From Haloarchaeobius sp. FL176 (GTDB lineage: Archaea; Halobacteriota; Halobacteria; Halobacteriales; Natrialbaceae), in contig NZ_JANJYH010000002.1 in the NCBI RefSeq assembly GCF_024609245.1, positions 434,001 to 498,000 on the forward strand: 64,000 nt of DNA, read 5' to 3'. The number at the start of each line of letters is the position of its first letter. Position 1 is the stretch's first letter. The translations under genes were made by a program, and so were the position numbers. Under the pieces are notes generated by a model. That model saw only the letters and a list, made by a program, of their open reading frames with translations. It was not told where the DNA came from and ran no database searches. Below are positions 7,104-16,200 of this stretch, piece by piece.

Positions 7104-8762
7104 TTACGTTTCTCGCTGATACCTGTTGCGCAAGACGATGGCGATGGAGTTCATCGCCAGCAGGACGGTGACGAGGACGACGACACCGGCCGGCACGGCC
7201 TTCTCGTAGAAGTCGTTCGTCGCGAAGTAGCTCGCCCAGCTGTACACCTGCAGCGGCATCGCGCTCACCTTCGAGGAGAGTTCGGACGGGAACGAGTAGA
7301 GGACGTTCGGCGCACCGATCATGATGAGTGGCGCGGTCTCCCCGATGGCACGGCCGAGCGCGAGGATGGTCCCGGTCAGGATGCCGGGGAACGCTCGCGG
7401 CAGCACGACGTTCTTCATCGTCTGCCAGCGCGTCGCGCCCATGCCGTAGGACGCCTGTCGCATCTCGCTGGGCACCGACCGGATGGCCTCCCGCGACGAG
7501 ATGATGACGATGGGGAGGATGAGCAGCGCCAGCGTCGCGCCGCCGACGAGGATAGTCCCCGTGGACTGACCGAGGCGGGTCACGAACAGGCCGAGTCCGA
7601 GCAGGCCGTAGACGACCGAGGGGACACCGGCCAGGTTCGAGATGTTCACGTCGATGAACCGGGTGTAGCGGTTGTCCGGTGCGTACTCCTCCAGGTACAG
7701 CGCCGCACCGACCCCGATGGGGAACGAGAGCGCGGCGACGGTCAACATCAGGAGGATGGAGCCCGCGATGGCGGGGTAAAGTCCCGCGTTCGCCGCGGTC
7801 CCGCTGTGATCGCTGGTGAGGAACTGCCAGTCGACCCACGACTGCGGGCCCGCGTAGCCGAGCGTGTCGACGAGCACCTCGCCCGCCAGGGCACCGGCCA
7901 CGATCACCACCGGGAGGACGAGGCCGATGCGTGCCTGCTCGCGGGTGACCGCCGTGCCACAGACGTACGCCGCTGTCGGGAGGACTGCGACGGACGCCAG
8001 GACGACCGAGGGGATGGGCCCGACACCGACGACGGCCGGCCCGACGACCGCCGATGCGGCGACCGTGGCAAGCGCAGCAGCACCCGCGATCAGCCCGGTC
8101 CGACGGTCACTGATAGCGGACGCGTAGAGTGCGACGGGTGTCGCGGCGAACACGCCGACCGTCAGCGTGAGCTGTATCCAGTCGAGCGGGACGATCGGCG
8201 CGAACAGGATGAGGGTGGCGACGCTCGGGATGAGCTGGGGGAGTTCGGCGTAGCTCCCGACGATGCCCGGGAACCCGAACAGCGAGAGGTAGAACGCGAG
8301 CGTTGCGAGGGCGAACCGGGAGACGAACGGGATCTGTCGGCTCCGTTGCTGGAGTCCGACCGTCACCGCGACCGGGACGGCGAACGCGATCACGTACGCG
8401 AACCAGACCAGCGGCGGGAGCACCTCCAGGAAGATGATGGCGACCCCGCCACTGAACAGCAGGCCGACGACGAACAGCCCGAGTGTCATCGCGCCGAGTT
8501 TGAGCCCGTCGACGTTGGACCAGGCGAGGTAGCCCCCAGTCGCGAGCGATGGGAGCACGAGCGTCAGGAAGAAAGTCAGGTGCCAGCCCGCGTCGGCGGT
8601 GAGCGGCTGGATGGCGTCGTTGGCGACGTACACCAGCAGGATCGCCAGTACGGCGATGCCGAACAGCGTCGCGGCGAGCAGCAGGTACCGGAAGATGATC
8701 CCGACGGTCCGGCTGACCTGTCCGAATCCGTCTGCGTAGCTTCTGCGGTCTTCCGTCGCCAT
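7104..8762 (-). CDS. pstA: Phosphate ABC transporter permease PstA, long form
   Basis: I chose the ATG at 8762 (MATEDRRSYADG), which starts 1 nt after the pstC stop, over a longer frame that would overlap pstC by 38 nt. The product has 552 residues, far longer than the roughly 280-300 of bacterial PstA. Residues from about 250 on are the standard permease core, with six membrane segments and the EAA-type loop (EMRQASYGMGATRWQTMKNV). The first 250 residues add about eight more hydrophobic segments. PstA pairs with PstC to form the phosphate channel. The N-terminal membrane block is common in haloarchaeal PstA as far as I recall; its role is not known to me. Confidence 0.93.
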   Translation of the reverse strand: MATEDRRSYADGFGQVSRTVGIIFRYLLLAATLFGIAVLAILLVYVANDAIQPLTADAGWHLTFFLTLVLPSLATGGYLAWSNVDGLKLGAMTLGLFVVGLLFSGGVAIIFLEVLPPLVWFAYVIAFAVPVAVTVGLQQRSRQIPFVSRFALATLAFYLSLFGFPGIVGSYAELPQLIPSVATLILFAPIVPLDWIQLTLTVGVFAATPVALYASAISDRRTGLIAGAAALATVAASAVVGPAVVGVGPIPSVVLASVAVLPTAAYVCGTAVTREQARIGLVLPVVIVAGALAGEVLVDTLGYAGPQSWVDWQFLTSDHSGTAANAGLYPAIAGSILLMLTVAALSFPIGVGAALYLEEYAPDNRYTRFIDVNISNLAGVPSVVYGLLGLGLFVTRLGQSTGTILVGGATLALLILPIVIISSREAIRSVPSEMRQASYGMGATRWQTMKNVVLPRAFPGILTGTILALGRAIGETAPLIMIGAPNVLYSFPSELSSKVSAMPLQVYSWASYFATNDFYEKAVPAGVVVLVTVLLAMNSIAIVLRNRYQRET

Positions 8763-8763
8763 C

Positions 8764-9723
8764 TCAGTACTCCTCCCTGTACCGCTGTGCGACCAATTCA
8801 CTGATGACGTTCATTGCGAAGGTGATGACGAAGAGCGTGAGCCCGATGGCGAACAGGCTGCGGTAGGCGAGCCCGCCGCCGGTGATGTCTCCCGTGAGCA
8901 GGTTGACCATCGTCGCGGTCATGGGCGAGCCACCGTCGAGGTACGCCGCGGGGTTGAACGGGTTGTGGAACTTCGCTTGCGCACCCGCGGCGACGGTGAC
9001 TGCCATCGTCTCGCCGATGGCCCGCGAGAGGGCGAGGATAAAGGACGAGAGGATGCCCGAGAGCGCCGCCGGCACGACGATGCCGGTCGACACCTCGAAC
9101 TTCGTCGCCCCCATCCCGTAGCCAGCCTGCCGGAGGTCGTCCGGCACCGCCGACATGGCGTCCTCGCTGATGGACGCGACCATCGGGATGATCATGATAC
9201 CGACGACGATGCTCGCCGAGAGCAGGTTGAACGTGCCGATGCTCGGGAAGACGGTCCGCAGTGCGGGCGTGATGTAGATGAGTGCGAAGAAGCCGTAGAC
9301 GACGGTCGGAACGCCCGCGAGGATCTCGAGTGCGGGCTTCAGCAGCGACCGCACCTGCGGGTCGGCGTACTCGCTGAGGTAGATGGCCGTCGCGACGCCG
9401 AGCGGCAGGGCGATGATGGCGGACCCGAGCGTCACCATGACGGTCGAGGTGACGAGCGCGAGGACGCCGAACTTGCCTTCGCCGATTATCCACTCTGTAC
9501 CGGTGAGGAACTCGACGACCGACGCGGTCTCCCCCTCGATGCCCATCAGCGGCGCGGTGACGCTGAAGAACTTCGCCGCCTCCGTCACGAGCAGCGCGAT
9601 GATCGCGAGCGTCGTGAAGATGGAGAGGACGGCACAGAGGAAGAAGAAGGAGCGTGTCAGGAGCTCCGGAGGCGCGTTGGCCGTGTTCCGTGTGAGGTCT
9701 TCTGTGAGGTCGTCAGTGCTCAT
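8764..9723 (-). CDS. pstC: Phosphate ABC transporter permease PstC
   Basis: The 319-residue inner-membrane permease has six predicted membrane segments and normal family length. Landmarks are the conserved LASVIVGIMIIPM-like helix, the cytoplasmic EAA loop (DDLRQAGYGMGATKFEVSTG) and LSRAIGETMAVTVAAG, which is diagnostic of PstC/PstA. It is encoded between pstS and pstA, 57 nt after the pstS stop. Confidence 0.96.
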   Translation of the reverse strand: MSTDDLTEDLTRNTANAPPELLTRSFFFLCAVLSIFTTLAIIALLVTEAAKFFSVTAPLMGIEGETASVVEFLTGTEWIIGEGKFGVLALVTSTVMVTLGSAIIALPLGVATAIYLSEYADPQVRSLLKPALEILAGVPTVVYGFFALIYITPALRTVFPSIGTFNLLSASIVVGIMIIPMVASISEDAMSAVPDDLRQAGYGMGATKFEVSTGIVVPAALSGILSSFILALSRAIGETMAVTVAAGAQAKFHNPFNPAAYLDGGSPMTATMVNLLTGDITGGGLAYRSLFAIGLTLFVITFAMNVISELVAQRYREEY

Positions 9724-9780
9724 TGAGTGTTGTTCGTTTTCGGTGGATTGTGATCGCGCGATTCGTTCGCCGCTCGGTGG

Positions 9781-10782
9781 TCAGTTATCCGTGTTCGCCT
9801 CCCAGATTGCCGCCTCCAGCCTCGCCAGCTGTTCGGCCTGCTGTTCGGCGTCGAGCGGGACGTAGCCGACCTCATCGGCGACTATCTTCCGGTTCGTCGC
9901 GTTCGCGAGCCAGAAACGCGCGAACGACGCGACCTGTTCATTCGCGAGCGACGACTTCGCCGGGTACGTGAACAGCGGCCGCGAGAGCGGGCTGTATTCG
10001 CCGGATTTGGCGTTCTCCAGCGACGGTTCGACCGGCCCATCGCCGTTGTCGACGGCGAGGGCCTTCACGCGGTCGGTGTTTTCGCTGTAGTACGCGTAGC
10101 CCATGTAGCCGATTGCGAACTCGGAGCCCACGACGCCCTGAATGATGGTGCGGTCCTGTTCGGTCGCAGAGTAGTCCTGCCGGTGGCTCAGCTCGTTCTC
10201 GCCGCCGTGGAGGATGGCCTCGACGAAGTAGTCGTACGTGCCGGAGGCGTCCGAGGGGCCGTACAGTTCGATGGGTTCGTCCGGCCAGTCGTCGTTCACG
10301 TCGGCCCAGGTCTGTGGTTGCTCCTCGCCGGACCACATGCTCGCGAGCTCGTCGACGGTCACGGAGTCGATCCAGTCGGCGTCGTTGTTGACGATGATTG
10401 TCAGCGCGTCCGTCGCGACGGTCAGTTCGACCGGCTCGACATCGTTCGACGCGCAGGCGTCCTGCTCCTCGGACTTGATGGGACGCGAGGCGTTGTTGAA
10501 GTCGGTTCGGCCCGGGCAGAAGTGGTTCGCGAAACCGCCCCCGGACCCGGTGGACTGAAGGTTAAAATCGACGCCGTCGTGGAGTATCTTGAACCGCTCG
10601 GACATCGTCGTCGCGAGCGGGAAGACGGTCGAAGACCCGGCGATATCGATGCTGCCGGAGAGTCCGCCGCCTCCACCCGCGCGGACACGGTCGTTCTCGA
10701 CACAGCCGGCGAGGCCGAGTGCACCGAGCGTGCTCCCCGCGGCTGCCACGAACTCCCGTCGATTGATTCCGTCCTCTGCCAT
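9781..10782 (-). CDS. pstS: Phosphate-binding lipoprotein PstS
   Basis: The 333-residue protein starts with a Tat-type lipoprotein signal: NRREFVAAAGSTLG then LAGC, with the cysteine at about residue 27 as lipidation site. The mature part shows the PstS hallmarks: IAGSSTVFPLAT (phosphate-binding loop), STGSGGGFANHFCPGRTDF and the segment GPSDASGTYDYF. It would capture phosphate outside the cell for PstCAB. It is the first gene of the operon, read from a strong promoter in the divergent intergenic region. Confidence 0.96.
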   Translation of the reverse strand: MAEDGINRREFVAAAGSTLGALGLAGCVENDRVRAGGGGGLSGSIDIAGSSTVFPLATTMSERFKILHDGVDFNLQSTGSGGGFANHFCPGRTDFNNASRPIKSEEQDACASNDVEPVELTVATDALTIIVNNDADWIDSVTVDELASMWSGEEQPQTWADVNDDWPDEPIELYGPSDASGTYDYFVEAILHGGENELSHRQDYSATEQDRTIIQGVVGSEFAIGYMGYAYYSENTDRVKALAVDNGDGPVEPSLENAKSGEYSPLSRPLFTYPAKSSLANEQVASFARFWLANATNRKIVADEVGYVPLDAEQQAEQLARLEAAIWEANTDN

Positions 10783-10805
10783 TACCGGTGAGAGGGCGAT
10801 ATCCG

Positions 10806-10813
10806 AATAAATA
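10806..10813 (-). promoter_or_regulatory. TATA element of the pst operon
   Basis: On the minus strand this reads TATTTATT in the context GGGTATTTATTCGG, centred about 27 nt before the pstS ATG. That spacing predicts a leaderless or nearly leaderless transcript. A second AT-rich block (10821-10836) lies just upstream and could be a regulator site or a second promoter. Confidence 0.6.
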
Positions 10814-11082
10814 CCCTGCTATGATAAATATATAGAGGTACGTAGTGCAATAGAGTAGTGTATAATTCGGCGGGTGAGAGCCGGCGTAATCACAGAGATT
10901 GGCGTTGAATGCAGGGGGTGAGGATAGCCCATACCGCAGCACCAGGGCGTATCTGGCTGCTGTGATGACTGGGTACGCTGTTGGCCTGTCCAGACGAAGG
11001 GGTCCGCAGTACCAGCGTATCGGGTTCGCATAGCACTGGGGCCCAGTCCCGCTTAGTGAGTCGAGATATATAGGAACAGGCA

Positions 11083-11092
11083 GATTTATTTT
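11083..11092 (+). promoter_or_regulatory. TATA element of the AbrB-PhoU regulator gene
   Basis: GATTTATTTT is centred about 28 nt before the ATG at 11115 and supports that start over an in-frame ATG at 11091, which overlaps the element. The 10783-11114 stretch between the divergent genes contains no gene and probably holds the shared phosphate-response control sites; I could not define a repeat that serves as operator. Confidence 0.6.
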
Positions 11093-11114
11093 GCACCCAA
11101 CCAGACGACCACAC

Positions 11115-12110
11115 ATGGAGACCCGCAAGGTCCAGGTCACGGGCGGTTCCACGTTCACTGTCTCGCTACCGAAGTCGTGGGCGACGGACAACGGCGTCTC
11201 GGCCGGCACGACGGTCGAGTTCTACCCCGAGGACGACTCGCTGCTGCTGACGCCCCAGAGCGAGATCCAGCGAACCAAGGGTCACCTCGACGTGTCCGAC
11301 CTCGACGGCGACCGACTCACGCGTGCCGTCATGACAATGTACGTCTCCGGCTTCGACATCATCTCGCTGGAGGCCAACCGCATCACGACCGACCAGCGAC
11401 GTGCCATCCGCCAGGCTACCCAGAGCCTCGTCGGCGTCGAGGTGCTCGAGGAGACCGGCGACAAGGTGGTCATCCAGGACCTCCTCGACTCCTCGGAGCT
11501 GAGCATCCACAACGCCGTCACCCGGATGCGCCTCATCGCCGAGTCGATGCTCCACGACGCGGTCGTCGCCCTCGTCGAGAACGACGACGACATGGCCCGC
11601 GACGTACGCGAGCGCGACGACGACGTGGACCGCCTCTGGTTCGTCGTCTCTCGCATCTTCCGTGCCACCCTGCGCTCACCTCACGCCGCCGAGGAGCTCG
11701 GGCTCCCGCGCGAGACATGTTTCGACTACCACTCCAGCGCCCGGCAGCTGGAACGCATCGGCGACCACGCCGCGAAGATCGCGTCCCACGCGCTCAACAT
11801 GGAGGAGATCGACGAGGAGCTCGGCGAGGCCCTCCTCGAGCTCCACGAGGACTCCGCCGAAGTGCTCGAGCACGCCATGGACGCGCTGTTCGCGGAGGAG
11901 AGTGACGAGGCGACGCGGCTCGCCAACACCGCCCGCGAGAGCATCCTCGACATCGACGAGCACACCCGGACCATCGACGAACTGCTCCGCGAGCGCGAGC
12001 CGCACTCCGCCCAGTCCATCGGGCTCGTCGTCGACTCGCTCTCTCGCTCCGCCGACTACGCCGGCAACATCGCCGAGACCGCGCTCCAGAAGGCCGCGCC
12101 GCGTCCCTGA
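11115..12110 (+). CDS. AbrB/SpoVT-PhoU fusion regulator, divergent from pst operon
   Basis: The product has 331 residues from the ATG at 11115, which is placed correctly behind the TATA element. Residues 1-45 (METRKVQVTGGSTFTVSLPKSW) form an AbrB/SpoVT DNA-binding swapped-hairpin domain. The rest is a PhoU domain pair, with ERIGDHAAKIASHAL near residue 215 and SADYAGNIAETAL near the end. Fusions of this kind are known beside archaeal pst operons and are thought to regulate phosphate genes. Position and domain order make autoregulation and pst control the obvious inference. The stand-alone PhoU at the end of the operon is a separate protein. Confidence 0.92.
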   Translation: METRKVQVTGGSTFTVSLPKSWATDNGVSAGTTVEFYPEDDSLLLTPQSEIQRTKGHLDVSDLDGDRLTRAVMTMYVSGFDIISLEANRITTDQRRAIRQATQSLVGVEVLEETGDKVVIQDLLDSSELSIHNAVTRMRLIAESMLHDAVVALVENDDDMARDVRERDDDVDRLWFVVSRIFRATLRSPHAAEELGLPRETCFDYHSSARQLERIGDHAAKIASHALNMEEIDEELGEALLELHEDSAEVLEHAMDALFAEESDEATRLANTARESILDIDEHTRTIDELLREREPHSAQSIGLVVDSLSRSADYAGNIAETALQKAAPRP

Positions 12111-12215
12111 GAGCGCATTGGCCTTCGGTCCCCGACTCACTGCTTCTGCGGCGAATCCTGACGTTCCCACGTGGCGCGCGGCTGTCTCGGGATCGCACCG
12201 CGATTCCGATGGCCA

Positions 12216-12234
12216 GTGAGAGCGAAGCTCTCAC
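12216..12234. repeat. Perfect 8-bp inverted repeat in intergenic DNA
   Basis: GTGAGAGC and GCTCTCAC flank a GAA loop. It sits in a gene-free stretch (12111-12402) between two plus-strand genes. There is no T tract after it, so it is not an obvious terminator. Short palindromes of GAGCG/CGCTC type recur between genes in this window. I see no other feature in 12111-12402. Confidence 0.5.
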
Positions 12235-12402
12235 GCTGGCGTGCGTGCCGAGCACAGCGAGGGCCGGATAGCTGAGAGCCTCTGGTTGTCTGGCTGTTCG
12301 AGTTCCCAGTTCGAGCACGGAGTGCCGGAGAACACTCTCGACCCAACCTATCGACAGATATGACCGAAACAGGGTAGGCCGTGGAAGGTCGACGGAGAGA
12401 CG

Positions 12403-13077
12403 ATGCGAGTCGAGTTCGGCCGGCGGGCGCTCGCGGGTGCGGTCGTCGCCTGCGCCGTGGTCGCGAGCGTCGCCACATCGCCGGCTGCGGCGATGGGGTA
12501 CGTCTCAGCGGTCGCGAACGACCCGTTCGCCTTCGCCGCCGTGCTGGTGGGGCTCTACACGGTTCGGCCGTTCCTCGCGTGGCCGGCGACGCTGCTCGCG
12601 GCCGTCGTGGGCTACGGCTACGGCGTCACCCTCGGGGTGCCGGTCGCGCTCTCGCTCGTGGTCGGCACGTCGCTCATCCCGTTCTACGCGACGCGCTGGT
12701 TCGACGGGGGGACGCTGGCGCCGACCGACACGCCGGACGAGTCGGGCGGCCGACTCCGGGGCCGGGTCGAGGCCTACTTCGGTGCGGCCGGAGACGTGCG
12801 CGGGGTGACGGCCGCCAGGCTCGTGCCAATCCCGGCGGATATCGTCTCCTGTACGGCGGCGGTCAGCGGCGTATCGACGTCCGCGTTCGTCGTGGGGACG
12901 CTGCTGGGCGAGCTCCCGTGGACCATCGCGGCGGTCCTCGTCGGGAGTTCGGCGAAGGAGCTGTCGACGGGCGGGCTGGGCTCGGTGGGGCTGCCGCTCG
13001 GGGTCGTGACGGTCGCCGCGGCGATAGCGCTGCTGGCTGGGCCGGCGTACCGGAGCTACGCGCAGTCCTCGGAGTAG
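12403..13077 (+). CDS. VTT (TVP38/TMEM64, DedA-like) family membrane protein
   Basis: The 224-residue protein has about five hydrophobic segments. The conserved VTT core is recognisable at residues 130-180: AARLVPIPADIVSCTAAVSGVS then GTLLGELPWT, the family pattern of a proline-containing re-entrant loop. VTT proteins act in lipid or ion handling at the membrane; some DedA proteins move lipid carriers. No specific substrate can be inferred. The N-terminus could be a signal anchor. The gene is monocistronic, ending 3 nt before a convergent small zinc-finger gene. Confidence 0.78.
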   Translation: MRVEFGRRALAGAVVACAVVASVATSPAAAMGYVSAVANDPFAFAAVLVGLYTVRPFLAWPATLLAAVVGYGYGVTLGVPVALSLVVGTSLIPFYATRWFDGGTLAPTDTPDESGGRLRGRVEAYFGAAGDVRGVTAARLVPIPADIVSCTAAVSGVSTSAFVVGTLLGELPWTIAAVLVGSSAKELSTGGLGSVGLPLGVVTVAAAIALLAGPAYRSYAQSSE

Positions 13078-13080
13078 TGG

Positions 13081-13212
13081 CTAGAAGGTGAAGGGGTCCG
13101 AGCAGTCGACGACGACGCCGTGCTGCGGACAGACGTACTTGCAGTGGCGCTTGAACAGCCGTTCCTCGCACATCGGGCAGGTCCGGTCGGAACGGGCGTC
13201 GTCGGCCGTCAC
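13081..13212 (-). CDS. Small zinc-finger protein (HVO_2523-like)
   Basis: This 43-residue ORF was found by reading the gap before the reductase gene. It starts with GTG at 13212, about 27 nt after an AT-rich box (AGTTTTAGCAT on the minus strand). The sequence has a tight cluster of cysteines and histidines: CPMCEERLF, then RHCKYVCPQHG, then DCSD, enough to bind one or two zinc ions. It closely resembles the haloarchaeal short zinc-finger proteins named after HVO_2523. Function is unknown for the family; many such mini-proteins are regulators or RNA-binding, but that is not shown here. Confidence 0.82.
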   Translation of the reverse strand: MTADDARSDRTCPMCEERLFKRHCKYVCPQHGVVVDCSDPFTF

Positions 13213-13257
13213 GCCCGAACGTTGGTGTGACCGGATGCTAAAACTGTCGTCCGGCGT

Positions 13258-16200
13258 CTAGCACTCCGACCAGCCGCAGGACTCGCACGTCTTGCAGCCC
13301 TCGGAGTAGTACAGCGTCATCGACCCGCAGTCGGGACACTCGGGGCTCTCCCCGGCGTCGATGAGCGACTGCGTGTCGTCGTCAGCGCCGCTGTTCTGCT
13401 CGGCGACCGCACCGCCGCTGCCGTCGGTCTCGCGGGACTCGGCGGCCGCGGCCGTGCGCTCGGCCTCCTCGGCGGCAGTCTCGTCGAGCGTCGCCTGCTG
13501 TGGGTAGTGGGCCTTCTCGATGTCGCCGTCGAGGTAGCGCCGCATCGCGGTGCCGATGGCGTCAGGGATGGACTGGATCTGCTCGCCCTTGTCCCAGGCG
13601 ACCTTCGGGCTGCGGATGCCCTCGAGCTCGTTGGCGATCTCCCCGGGGTCGACGCCCGAGCGGAGCGCGGTCGAGATGGTCTTCGCCAGCGCCTCGGTGA
13701 AGGAGGCGGTGAAGCCACCGGAGTTGCCGATGTTGGCGAACAGCTCGAACGGCCGGCCCTGCTCGTCCTCGTTGATGTTGACGTAGAGCTTGCCGTAGCC
13801 GGTGTCGATGCGCTGGGTCACGCCGTGGAGCACGTCCGGCCGCGGGCGCTTGTCGGCGTAGGCGATGCCCTCGTCGGCAGCTTCGAGCAGTCCCGCGACC
13901 TCGCGGTCGAGTGCGGCCTGCACGTCGTCGTTGTCGAGGAAGCCCTCGATGCCGCCGAAGATCTCCTCGATCTGGGCGACGAGCTGCTCGGCGGCCTCGT
14001 CCTCGTCGGCGAAGTCCGCGTTGTCGGCGCGCGTGGTGAGGACCTGCTTCGAACGGGTGCCGTCCCGGTAGACGGTGACGCCCTTGCCGCCGTTGCGGTA
14101 GATGTAGCGGTACACCTCGTCCATGTCCTCCATGGAGGCGTCGTTCGGGAAGTTACAGGTCTTCGAGATGGCGGAGTCGACGCCTTCCTGGCAGGCGCAC
14201 TGGACGGCGGCGTGCTCCTTGCCGGTGAGGTCCTGCGTGGTGACGAACAGCTCCGTGATGGCGTTCGGCACCGCGTCGAGGCCCTCGACGCCGTCGAACT
14301 CGTTGTTGCCCATCTGCTCCTCGGCCTCGGCCATGACGGCGTCGACGTCGATGTCGTTGGCCTCCAGGGTGCGGAGGAAGTAGTCGTCGAACTCGACGAG
14401 CATCTCGTCGCCCTGCACGTCGTCGGAGACGTTCTTGTAGTAGGCGACGTTGTAGATGGGCTCACAGCCACCGGTCGTGTTCCCCACCATCGAGGTGGTG
14501 CCGGTCGGCGCGATGGTCGTCGTGTTGTGGTTCCGGATGGGGAAGCCGTCGTCCCACTCCTCGGCGTCGAGGCCGGTGTGGTGCTCGAACCAGTCGGCGT
14601 ACTCGGTCGGGTTCGCGTACTTCGAGTCGTCCCAGTCCGCGAAGGAGCCACGCTCCTCGGCGAGCTCGTGGGAGGCCCACTTCGAGCCGTGGTTGATGTG
14701 GCGCATGAGCTGGCGGGCGACCTCGTTGCCGGGGTCGGAGCCGTACTCGATGCCGAGCTGGACGTAGAGCTGTGCGAGTCCCATGACGCCCAGGCCGATC
14801 TTGCGCATCTCGCGGACCTTCTGCTCGATCTTCTCGACCGGGAAGTCCGACATGGTGACGACGTTCTCGAGGAAGCGCGTCCCCATCTCGATGCGTCGGT
14901 CGAACTCCTCGACGTCGATTGCCTCCTCCAGGAAGGCGTCGATGGCCGCCTCCATGTCCTCGTACTCGTCGGCGTGGCGGTCGGACCAGACGCGCCAGTC
15001 GGGCGCGTCGAGGTCGGCCAGCGTCGAGAGGTTGATGTGGCCGAGGTTGCAGGCCTCGTACTCCTCGAGGGGCTGCTCGCCGCAGGGGTTCGTCGCGAGG
15101 ATGCGGTGGTCCGGATGCTCCTCGACGTCGAACGAGTGCATCTTGTTCACGCGCTCGAGGTAGATGACGCCGGGCTCGCCGTTCTCGTGGGCGCCCTCGA
15201 CGATGTCCTCCCAGACGACCTCGGCGGGCATCGACAGGACCTCGCCGACCTCGACGTACTCGCCGAGGCCGAACATCTCGTAGAGCTCCTTCGTCTCCGG
15301 CGTCGCGACGTGGGGCTCCTCGGTGCGCGGGTTGGTGAAGGTGAACTCCTCGCCGTTCTCGAGGGCGTCCATGAAGTCGTCGGTGATGCCGACGGAGATG
15401 TTGAAGTTCGACAGATGCCCCTCGACGGCGTTGCGCAGGTGCTTCGGCACCCGGCCCTCGTCGTCGATGAGCTCGCGGGCCTCCTCCAGTGCGTCGGCGA
15501 AGGAGGTGTGCGTGTAGTCGTCGGGGTCGTTCAGGCGGAGGCTCTGGGCGAGCGAGACGTCCTTGTTCTTCGCGTGGATGAACTGGATGACGTCGGGATG
15601 GGAGACGCGCATGACCCCCATCTGTGCGCCGCGTCGCGCCCCACCCTGCGCGATGGTCTCGCACATCTGGTCGAACGTTCGCATGAAGGTGATCGGGCCG
15701 GAGGCGATACCGCCGGTCGAACCGACCGCGTCACCGTAGGGGCGGAGCCGCCAGAAGGCGTAGCCCATGCCGCCACCGGACTGGAACACCTGGGCCGCCT
15801 CCTTGGCGGTCTGGTGGATGTCGTCGATGTCGTCGTCGGGCGAGTCGACGAAACAGGCGGAGAGCTGCTGGAGCTCGTCGCCCGCGTTCATGAGCGTCGG
15901 CGAGTTCGGCATGAAGTCCAGCTTCGACATCATCTCCTGGAACTCCTCGGACACGTCCTCGACGTGCGTGCGGACGTCCTCGGGCAGCTCCGGGACGATG
16001 GTGTCGTAGGCGAACTTGTTGACGTTGTAGACGGTGAGTTCGGTCTCCGCGTCAGCCTCGGCGGTGACCCCCGTCCCGAAGACCTCCGCGGCCAGCTCGT
16101 CCCGTCGCGGGTGGTCCGGTTTGAGCTGGTCGGGCGTCACCGTGATGGTCTCGTCCTGTTTCTCGGCCTCGTAGACGGCCTCGGCCAGTGCGATGTTCTT

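Noticed and set aside
8763-8801. Upstream start of pstA overlapping pstC
   Set aside because: The ATG at 8762 follows the pstC stop directly, and the extra 13 residues have no homology that I can see.
6363-8804. 813-residue plus-strand open frame opposite pstB and pstA
   Set aside because: It is an antisense shadow produced by high third-position GC. Its translation is rich in R, D and H without any domain, and the minus strand has certain pst genes.
10562-11209. 215-residue minus-strand frame across the pst divergent promoter
   Set aside because: It overlaps both pstS and the regulator start and covers AT-rich promoter DNA; composition is not halophilic.
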